A DNA stretch of 40,490 nucleotides from Chloroflexota bacterium (GTDB taxonomy: Bacteria; Chloroflexota; Dehalococcoidia; Lucifugimonadales; JACPQL01). Both the position numbers and the translations under genes were made by a program. Location of the stretch: assembly GCA_016190445.1 (NCBI GenBank), contig JACPQL010000052.1, positions 1 to 40,490 on the forward strand, written 5' to 3'. Below, piece after piece: positions 1 to 6,780 of the stretch (the first letter of the stretch is position 1; every line of letters starts with the position of its first letter). Under the pieces are notes generated by a model, which worked only from the letters and a program-made list of their open reading frames with translations, was not told the origin of the DNA and did no database searches.

Positions 1-235
1 GCCTGGGCCCATACCTATCCACCAGCCACCCTGCCACAGGCCCTAGCAGGCCACCCTCCAACCGGGCTGCCCCTATCACGCCTCCCAGGAGCGCCCGGGA
101 CCACCCGAAGGTGTTTCGCCAGGGGACAAAGAAGGCACTGAAGCCATAGACGTACAATACGGAGTTCATGGCCGCCAGCACCATGCCTGCCGCCACAATC
201 CAATAGCCGTAGAAGACCCGCCCTCGTTTCAGCAC
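1..235 (-). CDS. MFS transporter, N-terminal part (cut by window edge)
   Basis: Reading leftward from GTG at 235, the frame gives about 78 residues typical of the first two helices of an oxalate/formate or monocarboxylate-type major facilitator: a VFYGYWIVAAG start, a helix, then GWSRALLGGVIGAARLEGG and the DRYGPR loop after helix 2. An in-frame TGA lies directly before the GTG and GGAGG sits 7 nt upstream, which fixes the start. The rest lies outside the window, so the substrate cannot be named. The family is well recognised; the specificity is unknown. Confidence 0.8.
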   Translation of the reverse strand, partial: MLKRGRVFYGYWIVAAGMVLAAMNSVLYVYGFSAFFVPWRNTFGWSRALLGGVIGAARLEGGLLGPVAGWLVDRYGPR

Positions 236-324
236 TCAATCGCCTCCCAGCCCGACATGGTCGCCCCAGCACGACATGGGCAGCACTATACCACCATTCC
301 CCAGGGATTCCCAGCAGACCTCTG

Positions 325-400
325 GACACCCCTTTTTCAGCACCCTGCTAGAACCCCGCCGGGGGGGTCATCCCCCTCTGGACTCCCCCGGGAGCGAGTT
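325..400. repeat. Hairpin-rich intergenic repeat, degenerate copy
   Basis: The gap between the two leftmost genes holds C/G runs and GGACACCCC- and CTGGACTCCCCC-like strings shared with the better-preserved copies near 905 and 26190. No gene is visible in this gap. Confidence 0.4.
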
Positions 401-445
401 TTCAGATGACTTCAGAGATCACGCCCCGGGGGGAGAAGGGTGGTC

Positions 446-811
446 TCAGCCGTAGTGGCCCAGGTGGGTGCCGCCCAGGACGTGCAGGTGGCCGTGGTCC
501 TGGGTCTGTATGGCGTTCCACCCGAAGTTGGCCACGAAGCGAAAGCCGCCAGGGGAGAGTTGGGCACCGACCTGGGTCCCCACCTGGCACACTCTGGCCG
601 ACCAGGTGGGGTCCGACCACAGCTCTGCTTGTTTCAAGTGGGGCTTGGGGACTACCAGAAGCATAAGTGGGAACCAGTGGAGGATGTTGTCGAAGACCAG
701 GACGTGGTCGTCCTCGTAGCGGACCTTGGCGGGCTCCCTGCGGGCCACAATCTCACAGAAGACGCAGTAGCCCTCGGCGTGGGTCCGAAAAGGCTCAGGT
801 TGGTCTGTCAT
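446..811 (-). CDS. HIT family (histidine triad) protein
   Basis: A 121-residue protein with the histidine-triad signature HGHLHVL near residues 106-112, preceded by QTQD. A CVFC pair near the N-terminus resembles the zinc-binding cysteines of many HIT hydrolases, followed by FCEIVARREPAK, the usual strand and helix before the HIT core. HIT proteins hydrolyse or transfer nucleoside monophosphates in the cytoplasm; the substrate cannot be told from sequence. The ATG at 811 starts the conserved region; the frame stays open far upstream through repeat DNA, which I treat as non-coding. It stands alone, downstream of the replication operon. Confidence 0.85.
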   Translation of the reverse strand: MTDQPEPFRTHAEGYCVFCEIVARREPAKVRYEDDHVLVFDNILHWFPLMLLVVPKPHLKQAELWSDPTWSARVCQVGTQVGAQLSPGGFRFVANFGWNAIQTQDHGHLHVLGGTHLGHYG

Positions 812-904
812 TGCACCGTCCAAGATTATCAGTGAAGGGGCCTTGTTGACATCCTTCCGTCCACTGCACAACGCGCCTGTCCGCCCCGAACCGCAACCCT
901 CATC

Positions 905-1015
905 CCCTTGGTCCCCTTCTCCCTTCCAAGGGAGAAGGGGAGATAAGAATTCTCTGGGGACACCCCAGACCCCGGCACCCTTCCGCGGAAGGGCAGGTTC
1001 CCTGCACCCTCCTGC
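905..1015. repeat. Dispersed hairpin repeat (three stems)
   Basis: Three hairpins follow one another: a perfect 13-bp stem with a CC loop (913-940), a 7-bp TCTGGGG/CCCCAGA stem with an ACA loop (953-969), and the 16-nt palindrome 978-993 centred on TTCCGCGGAA. The middle hairpin and the CCCGGCA after it recur near 26235. It lies between the helicase-loader and HIT genes. It could slow transcription, but no T-run follows, so I do not call a terminator. Confidence 0.75.
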
Positions 1016-1067
1016 GCCTCCAACACAGCCACAGGCAAGCGGGGATGTCAACAAAACTGGCTGGTCT

Positions 1068-2447
1068 CTAGGCTCCCTGGCGCGGCCTGTGCCGCTGTGT
1101 GCTGCTACGGTAGTCCGGTGCCCGTATGGCCACAATGGCGACCACCTTGGGATCGTTCATGCGTGAGGCGATGGGGTCCGCCGGGTCGTCGGGCAGCTTG
1201 CGGGTGGTGATGATGGTGGGCAGGCGGGCGTTGTGCCGGTGGACGATGATCTGGTAGAGCTTCTCCCTTGCCCAGGGGGTGGTGGTCTCGGCACCCAGGT
1301 CGTCCAGGACGAGCAGGGGAATACGTTTCACCTCCTCGAAACGGGAGTCGTAGGTCACCCTGCTCTCGGGGCTGAAGGTGGAGCGCAGGTGGTCCAGCAG
1401 CTCCGGGACGTTGGCGAAGTAGACGGGCTGTCCCACCTGAAGCCTCTCGTTGGCGATGGCCACGGCCAGGTGGGTCTTGCCCCTTCCCGTCTCGCCCAGC
1501 AGCACCAGCCAGCCATCGGGGTCCTTGGCGAAGCTGCGGGCTATACGCAGGGCTGCCTCCAGCGTCTGCCGCTCGCTGGGGGTGGCCCGGTTTCCCCGGA
1601 CGTCGAAGGTGGCGAAGGTCATCCGGGCCCGCATCTCCGGCTCCAGCTCCCCGATGGCCCCCAGCTCGCCTGGCGCCCGCTGGCCCAGGTCCAGCACCCG
1701 ACACAGGCGCGGGTCCTCCAGTCGCGTTCGCAGGCGCTCCTCCAGGCGGCTCAGGTCCAGCGATGTGGTGATGATGGTGGGCAGCAGGGCGATGGAGCGG
1801 TGGTTGAGGACCTGGTACAGCTTCTCCTCCGCCCACGGTGTGCTGCTGTGGGTGCCCAGGCCATCCAGGATGAGCATGGGCACGTTCTTCACCTGCTCGA
1901 ACGTCTCGTCATAGCTGATCTCTGCCCCCGGAGCGAAGGCTGCCCGCAGGTGGTCCAGCAGGTCCGGGACGGTGATGAGCAGGGCAGGGATGCTCCGCTC
2001 CATGCACCGGTTGGCCACCGCCGCGGCCAGGTGGGTCTTGCCGGTGCCGCTGGAGCCTGTGAGCAACAGCCAGCCTTTGGGGTCTTCCGCATACTCTCGG
2101 GCTACCTCATAGGCGGCGCCGAACCGGCGCTGGGCCTCCGGGTCGGGGCTGCGTCCCGTGGGCTCCGTGCCCTGGAAGGTGAGGCGGGTGAGAAGCCCCA
2201 TGTTGCTGTAGCGCTGGAGGCGGGCCAGCCGCTGGGCCTGGCCTGCATCCTGTTGGCAGCGGCAGGGTCTGGCCTTGCCGAAGTCGGGGTGGCCCACCTC
2301 TGCCGCGCTCCGCACCCAGCCAGTGCCCCGGCAGATGGGGCAGGCCGGTCCCTCCTCGCCCTGGGCCTCTTGAGGGCTAGGGGAGGCCGTGGCGGCGGAT
2401 GTACTCCTCTGCACCAATCGTTTTAGGATGTCGCCCAGGCTCTCCAT
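1068..2447 (-). CDS. Tandem DnaC/IstB-like AAA+ helicase loader
   Basis: A 459-residue protein with two consecutive IstB/DnaC-type ATPase domains. The N-terminus has a probable zinc site (C36, C39, C62, C64), as in DnaI-type loaders. Domain 1 has Walker A GSSGTGKTH at 131-139 and Walker B LILDGLG at 192-198; domain 2 has GETGRGKTH at 318-326 and LVLDDLG at 379-385. The domains align closely (PDLLDHLRAAF/PELLDHLRSTF, TPWAEEKLYQ/TPWAREKLYQ), so they arose by duplication. Domain 1 has Gly where domain 2 has the second Walker B acid and may bind but not hydrolyse ATP. ATG 2447 has GGGGAG upstream; it overlaps the dnaD-like gene by 71 bp. Its probable role is loading DnaB. Usual loaders have one ATPase domain. 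Confidence 0.85.
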   Translation of the reverse strand: MESLGDILKRLVQRSTSAATASPSPQEAQGEEGPACPICRGTGWVRSAAEVGHPDFGKARPCRCQQDAGQAQRLARLQRYSNMGLLTRLTFQGTEPTGRSPDPEAQRRFGAAYEVAREYAEDPKGWLLLTGSSGTGKTHLAAAVANRCMERSIPALLITVPDLLDHLRAAFAPGAEISYDETFEQVKNVPMLILDGLGTHSSTPWAEEKLYQVLNHRSIALLPTIITTSLDLSRLEERLRTRLEDPRLCRVLDLGQRAPGELGAIGELEPEMRARMTFATFDVRGNRATPSERQTLEAALRIARSFAKDPDGWLVLLGETGRGKTHLAVAIANERLQVGQPVYFANVPELLDHLRSTFSPESRVTYDSRFEEVKRIPLLVLDDLGAETTTPWAREKLYQIIVHRHNARLPTIITTRKLPDDPADPIASRMNDPKVVAIVAIRAPDYRSSTQRHRPRQGA

Positions 2448-3048
2448 GGTCTCTCCCCTCAATGGCCCACCGCTCCAGGATGCGGGCGATGTAGCGCCAG
2501 CTACGGCGGTTGTGGCTGACCGCCTCTCGAATGGCTGCCTCTATCCACTCCTGGGGGTAGTTGGCCTCTGCCTCTTTTAGCTCCTCCGCCAGCATCGGCG
2601 TCAGCATACCGATGTTCCCCTCGTACAGTGCGAAGATGTTGGGCCTGTGCCCAACGGGCCCGGTGGCCTCCATTGCCGTTGGCCCCTCCGTCGCCGGGGT
2701 CCAACCCAGGCGCGCGGCGGTCTCCGCGTTGGCCTGGGTGTGAAGCAGGTAGGCCACTCCCTGGGGAGAGGCCACACGGAGGAGGGTGCCGCGCTGCACC
2801 GCCAGCGCCAGCCCTCGCTGTACCTCCGCTGGAGTGCCGAGGGCCCGTAGCAGGGTGCGGTCTTCCACCAGCTCTCTCTCTTGCACTGCCTGGGGGATGG
2901 CCCTCTTCTGGGCTGCCAGCCACAGGAGACGGAGCATGCACTTCCACTCGGCCAGGTCGTTCACCTGCTCCAGCAGCGGGCCGAAGAGAAGGTTGGGCAC
3001 AGGGGTGTAACGGGTGCCCCGGGGGAAGCCAGGGAAGGAGGCCGTCAT
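2377..3048 (-). CDS. DnaD/DnaB2-like primosome protein
   Basis: A 223-residue protein. The last third matches the DnaD C-terminal domain: NIFALYEGNIGMLTPMLAEE, then a long helix ending SWRYIARILERW, the conserved Trp-Tyr-Ile...Trp pattern of that family. The N-terminal half looks like a winged-helix region but is not diagnostic. ATG 3048 overlaps the dnaB stop as ATGA and has AGGAG 5 nt upstream; the GTG two codons earlier is less likely because it sits against that AGGAG. In Firmicutes DnaD bridges DnaA and the DnaB helicase loader; here it lies between helicase and loader genes, so the same role is inferred. Confidence 0.8.
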   Translation of the reverse strand: MTASFPGFPRGTRYTPVPNLLFGPLLEQVNDLAEWKCMLRLLWLAAQKRAIPQAVQERELVEDRTLLRALGTPAEVQRGLALAVQRGTLLRVASPQGVAYLLHTQANAETAARLGWTPATEGPTAMEATGPVGHRPNIFALYEGNIGMLTPMLAEELKEAEANYPQEWIEAAIREAVSHNRRSWRYIARILERWAIEGRDHGEPGRHPKTIGAEEYIRRHGLP

Positions 3049-4406
3049 TGCCACTCCTGGGCGGCGAGGTTCTCAAACCGTGCCAGGCTCTGGCGGAAGA
3101 AGAGGTTCACCGTGTCCACCGGCCCGTGGCGGTGTTTGGCGACGATGATCTCGGCGATGTTCTTGGGGTAGGGCTGTTCTGGGAAGCGGCGCTCCCACTC
3201 CTCTTGAGTGGAGTACATGTCCTCCCGATAGATGAAGGCCACCACGTCGGCGTCCTGCTCAATGGCGCCGCTCTCCCGCAGGTCGGAGAGCTGGGGCCTG
3301 TGGGAGGGGCGCATCTCCACGGCCCGGCTGAGCTGGGAGACCGCCAGCACCGGCACATTCATGTCCCTGGCCATTCCCTTGAGGGAGCGAGAGATCTCGC
3401 TGATCTCCTGGACCCGGTTGTCGGTGCGGGTGCTGCCCCGCATGAGCTGGAGGTAGTCCACTATGACAAGGTCCAGGCCACGCTCCATGTGGAGGCGGCG
3501 GGCCTTGCTGCGCATCTCCAATATCCCTTGAAGGGGCGTGTCGTCCACATAGATGGGCAGGTCTGATAGCTCGCCCACCGCCGCGACGATGCGGTTGCCC
3601 TCTGCTTCGGTGTGGAGGCCCAGACGCAGCCGGTGGGTGTCCACCTCCGCCTCTCCGGCCAGGAAGCGCAGCACCAACTGCTCGCGGCTCATCTCCAGGC
3701 TGAATATGGCAACCACGGCGCCTCTGCCCGCGGCGCTGCGGGCCATGTTGATGGCCAGGCTGCTCTTGCCGAGGCTGGGCCGGGCCGCCAGGATGACGAG
3801 GTCTGAGCGCTGTAGGCCACCCAGAAGCTTGTCCAGGTCCACGAACCCTGTGGGTATGGGGGCCTGCCCCTGTGCCAGAGGGCCAGCGATGCTGGCGGTC
3901 TCCTCCAGGTACTGGTCCAGGAGGTCTCGCAGGGGGACGAAGTCGCGGACGCCGTGGCCCGTGCGGATGCGCAGCAGCAGCCCCTCCGCCTGGGTCAGGG
4001 CTGCGTCTACATCGGCGGCGCCTTCGTAGCCGATGGTGGCTATCTCTCCTGCCGCCTGGATGAGGCGCCTCAGGGTGGCCGTGCGGTTGACTATTCGAGC
4101 GTAGTGCTCAACGTGGACGGAGGTGGGCACAGTGGCTACCAGGTGGCTCAGGTAGGCGTGCCCTCCCACCGCCTCCATGTGGCCAGTCAGGCCCAGCTCG
4201 TGGGCCACAGTAATCTGGTTGATGGCCTCGTTCCGCTGGTAGAGGTTGAGGCAGGCCTCGTAGCACCAGCGGTTCTGCTCCCGATAGAAGTCCTCGGGCT
4301 TGAGAAACGTGGCGATGCGGCTGATGGTCTCCCCGTCTATGACCAGAGAGCCGACCACCGCCTCCTCAGCCTCGATGTCGTGCGGGGGGAGCTTCTCCGC
4401 ATACAT
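3045..4406 (-). CDS. dnaB: Replicative DNA helicase DnaB
   Basis: 453 residues, normal for the family. The N-terminal domain starts LPPHDIEAEEAVVGSLVID. The RecA-like domain has Walker A RPSLGKSS at 209-216, the catalytic-glutamate motif SLEMS near 236-240, Walker B LVIVDYLQLM near 313-322, SQLSRAVE and LSDLRESGAIEQDAD. The hexamer unwinds DNA ahead of the replisome. No intein is present. The ATG lies 8 bp after the rplI stop, with AGGAG 11 nt upstream, and the gene is coupled by ATGA to the dnaD-like gene, so rplI-dnaB-dnaD-loader is read as one operon. Confidence 0.97.
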   Translation of the reverse strand: MYAEKLPPHDIEAEEAVVGSLVIDGETISRIATFLKPEDFYREQNRWCYEACLNLYQRNEAINQITVAHELGLTGHMEAVGGHAYLSHLVATVPTSVHVEHYARIVNRTATLRRLIQAAGEIATIGYEGAADVDAALTQAEGLLLRIRTGHGVRDFVPLRDLLDQYLEETASIAGPLAQGQAPIPTGFVDLDKLLGGLQRSDLVILAARPSLGKSSLAINMARSAAGRGAVVAIFSLEMSREQLVLRFLAGEAEVDTHRLRLGLHTEAEGNRIVAAVGELSDLPIYVDDTPLQGILEMRSKARRLHMERGLDLVIVDYLQLMRGSTRTDNRVQEISEISRSLKGMARDMNVPVLAVSQLSRAVEMRPSHRPQLSDLRESGAIEQDADVVAFIYREDMYSTQEEWERRFPEQPYPKNIAEIIVAKHRHGPVDTVNLFFRQSLARFENLAAQEWQ

Positions 4407-4414
4407 ACTGGCGG

Positions 4415-5035
4415 TTACTCCTGGTCCAGCTCGCGCTCCAGCTCCTCTGCTGCCTCCTCGGTGGCGGTCTGCGGCTGCTCTTCAGCCACTTCAGCGCGGA
4501 CTTCCTCTACCGCAGCCTCTTCGGCTTGCGGCACTGGGGCAGGTCTAGCCTCCCCTGCGGCGGCCCGGGCTGCCTGCTCTCGCCGGTACCCTTCGGGCAC
4601 CACAGAGACCGTGATGACCGCGGTGATGTCCCGGTACAGGCGGATGGTCACCGGGTAGTCCCCGGGCTCGTGGATGGCCGAGGCCAGGAGTACCCCTCTG
4701 TGGTCTATCTCCCGCTGGGCCAGTCGTGAGGCCTCCTCGGCGATGGTCCTGGCAGTGACAGCGCCGTACAGGCGCCCCGTGGGCCCCACCTTGGTCTCCA
4801 TGACCAGGGCAGCGCCCCGGAGCCGCTCTGCCACGCCCTCCATGTTGGCTGTCTCTCTCTGGCGCTGGGTCTCGGCAACCTTCTGGATGCTGCGTACCCG
4901 CTGGAGCTGGTCAGGGGTGGCCGGCGCGGCCAGGCCGCGGGGAATGAGGTAGTTGCGGGCGTAGCCGTTCTTGACCTCGTGCACCTCGCCAGCGTCAGCC
5001 GTGCCGGGGACGTCTTGCAGAAATAGCACTCGCAT
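4415..5035 (-). CDS. rplI: 50S ribosomal protein bL9 with acidic tail
   Basis: Residues 1-150 are a full bL9: MRVLFLQDVPGTADAGEV, then KNGYARNYLIPRGLA, the 23S-binding N-domain, a long connecting helix, and a C-terminal domain ending TVSVVPEGY. The protein continues to 206 residues with a tail of about 50 rich in Glu and Ala, ending ELERELDQE. Most bL9 proteins stop near 150. The ATG at 5035 begins the conserved N-terminus; in-frame codons upstream are not conserved and lie across the promoter. First gene of the rplI-dnaB operon, a pairing common in bacteria. Confidence 0.95.
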   Translation of the reverse strand: MRVLFLQDVPGTADAGEVHEVKNGYARNYLIPRGLAAPATPDQLQRVRSIQKVAETQRQRETANMEGVAERLRGAALVMETKVGPTGRLYGAVTARTIAEEASRLAQREIDHRGVLLASAIHEPGDYPVTIRLYRDITAVITVSVVPEGYRREQAARAAAGEARPAPVPQAEEAAVEEVRAEVAEEQPQTATEEAAEELERELDQE

Positions 5036-5068
5036 CAGCAGCTTTACCTCGGTAATTGAGTACAGGAC

Positions 5069-5084
5069 TGGGGCAATTATAACA
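5069..5084 (-). promoter_or_regulatory. Extended -10 promoter for rplI-dnaB operon
   Basis: On the minus strand TGTTATAAT gives a perfect TATAAT -10 (5076-5081) with the extended TG one base upstream. No convincing -35 lies at 16-18 bp, as is common for extended -10 promoters. Transcription would begin near 5069, leaving a leader of about 34 nt with GAGGT before the rplI ATG. Confidence 0.6.
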
Positions 5085-5113
5085 CGGCTTCTGGCGAGCG
5101 TTGGTAGAGTTGG

Positions 5114-5283
5114 TTGCAAAAGTCAGCCTCGGCGGGCGCCTTTTTTACCCTGAAGAGCAGACCTGTTCTTTCCCACCCGCCCGCCCTCGGTATGTTTTTG
5201 GGTTTGAGGGGACACCCCTCAAACTCCCCGGCAGGGGGACAAGCCCCCCTGCACCCCTTGAAGAGTAGCTGCGACTTTTGCAA
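5114..5283. mobile_element. MITE-like repeat A (TTGCAAAAGTC ends)
   Basis: A 170-bp element bounded by perfect 11-bp inverted repeats TTGCAAAAGTC (5114-5124) and GACTTTTGCAA (5273-5283). Inside are a C3-A-C3-G-C3-G-C3 tract (5172-5186), a 10-bp stem GTTTGAGGGG/CCCCTCAAAC with ACA loop (5202-5224), and an 8-bp GCAGGGGG/CCCCCTGC stem (5231-5252). It resembles 16862-17028 throughout. No gene is visible in it. Similarity to that copy extends left to about TAGAG at 5106, so the true border may be slightly further out. Confidence 0.75.
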
Positions 5284-5514
5284 GGGGTTCCAGGCGGCGA
5301 GAGGGGCCAGAGGGAGAGATTCGTGGGCGTTGGGTGTGTGGTAGAATGTCGCCCGCCCTGATACAGCAGGATAGAAGCAGCCCCAGGATGTTAGCTCGCC
5401 CTGAGCCTGTCCAAGAGCGAGCGTGCGTTTTGCCGTTCATGGTGAGCCTGTCGAACGATGAGCGGCCATGGAGGCCATCTCGGGATAGCCTGTAGGATAG
5501 GGAGGGGGTTGCGG
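5284..5514. repeat. Leader region of MFS gene with GAGCCTGTCGAAC-type repeat
   Basis: The 230 bp before the transporter contain a repeat around 5398-5462 with GAGCCTGTCCAAG and then GTTCATGGTGAGCCTGTCGAAC, the same type as the GTTCGACAAGCTCACCACGAGC string at 18413-18434. Similar dispersed strings are known from many bacterial genomes. A TAGAAT string near 5342 could be a -10, but no -35 supports it. No gene is visible. Confidence 0.5.
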
Positions 5515-6780
5515 ATGCAGGACCAGTCGGAGCGAGCGACAGCGGTGGGGGCAGGAGTCCCCACCCGGGCGCCAGCGGGTGGCAAGTACTTCACCATGGG
5601 CGCTCTGACGGTGGGCCACAGCATAAAGCACTGGTACCAGCAGGGGTTCTGGGTGCTGCTGCCCCACATCAAGCAGGCCATGGAGTTGAGTCCCATACAG
5701 GCCGGGCTCATCATAACCGTCCGGCAGGTGGTGAGCGGGGTGGCCGACATTCCCACAGGGGTGGCGGCCGATATCATCCAGCGACGGGTGGTGCTCATCC
5801 TGGGGGCGGCCCTTACCGCCCTGGGAGTGGGGTTCCTCCTGGTGGGCCTGGCCCCTGCATACGGGGTGGTGCTGGTGGCGGTGGGCCTCACCGGGCTGGC
5901 GCCAGGCCTGTGGCATCCTCCCGCTGTGGGCATCCTTTCACGGACGTACCCGACGCAGCGGGGCCTTGCCCTCTCCCTCCACCGGATGGGGGGCTCCCTG
6001 GGTGATTCGGTGGCCCCCATTGTGGTAGGGGCTATGCTGGGCTTTTTGATGTGGCGACACGTGTTCCTGGTGCAGGTGGTACCGGCGCTGCTGCTAGCGG
6101 TCCTGCTGGTATGGACGCTGCGGGGGCTGACGGCCAGGAGCGTGCGCAGGATAGCGGTGGGCGCTTACCTCCAAGGCGCCCGGGGGTTGCTGACCAACCG
6201 CGTGGTGCTGGCGACGGCGCTACTGGGCGGAATGCGGGCCCTGGGGCATACCGCGCTGCTGACCTTCCTGGTCCTCTACCTGAAGGAAACGCTGAAGTTC
6301 AGCGATGTGTCGGTGGGCTTCCACATCTCGTTGCTCACGCTGCTGGGTGTGGGGGCCTCGCCCGGAATGGGGCTGCTTTCAGACCGCATCGGGCGCAGGC
6401 CGGTGATAGTGGTCGGCTTCATGGCCATCGGGTTGCTGGTGCTGGCACTCATCTGGGCGGGCGCAGGGTGGACGCTGACACTGGTCCTGGCGGCCTTGGG
6501 GATATTCCTCTACTCCATGCAGCCCATCATCATGGCCTCGGGTATGGACGCCATCGGCTCTGGCACCGAGGCCACGGCGGCGGGCCTCCTGTTTGCCACC
6601 AGCACCGCCTTCTCTGCCTCCTCGCCGGTGATCGCGGGGTGGCTGGTACAGGAGTTCGGGATACGGGCAGCGTTCCTGTACGTGGGCTCCATCATGCTGG
6701 CGGCGGCGGTCCTGTCCATGGTGATGCCGCTGAGGAACCGGGAGGCGGCTCCAGAGACTACGACGGGGCTGCCCCGGTGA
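5515..6780 (+). CDS. MFS transporter
   Basis: 421 residues with about twelve hydrophobic segments. The N-terminal half has GHSIKHWYQQGFWVLLPHI, then IQAGLIITVRQVVSGVADIPTG, a layout like fosmidomycin-resistance-type (Fsr) facilitators; the helix 8-9 loop has the MFS motif GLLSDRIGRRPV. It should be a proton-coupled inner-membrane transporter, probably an exporter, but the substrate is unknown. ATG 5515 has a GGAGGGGG run upstream; longer starts run into repeat DNA. Its last 23 bp overlap the convergent 3' end of purL. Confidence 0.85.
   Translation: MQDQSERATAVGAGVPTRAPAGGKYFTMGALTVGHSIKHWYQQGFWVLLPHIKQAMELSPIQAGLIITVRQVVSGVADIPTGVAADIIQRRVVLILGAALTALGVGFLLVGLAPAYGVVLVAVGLTGLAPGLWHPPAVGILSRTYPTQRGLALSLHRMGGSLGDSVAPIVVGAMLGFLMWRHVFLVQVVPALLLAVLLVWTLRGLTARSVRRIAVGAYLQGARGLLTNRVVLATALLGGMRALGHTALLTFLVLYLKETLKFSDVSVGFHISLLTLLGVGASPGMGLLSDRIGRRPVIVVGFMAIGLLVLALIWAGAGWTLTLVLAALGIFLYSMQPIIMASGMDAIGSGTEATAAGLLFATSTAFSASSPVIAGWLVQEFGIRAAFLYVGSIMLAAAVLSMVMPLRNREAAPETTTGLPR

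Noticed and set aside
15-329. 104-residue minus-strand frame at the left edge
   Set aside because: An overlapping frame in the same direction encodes an unmistakable MFS N-terminus with a good ribosome-binding site.
1233-2426. Long plus-strand frame opposite the helicase loader
   Set aside because: It is the antisense shadow of a gene with strong motifs and has no family features.
6758-6780. Functional antisense control from the 23-bp MFS/purL overlap
   Set aside because: Short convergent overlaps are common in compact genomes; nothing else supports regulation.
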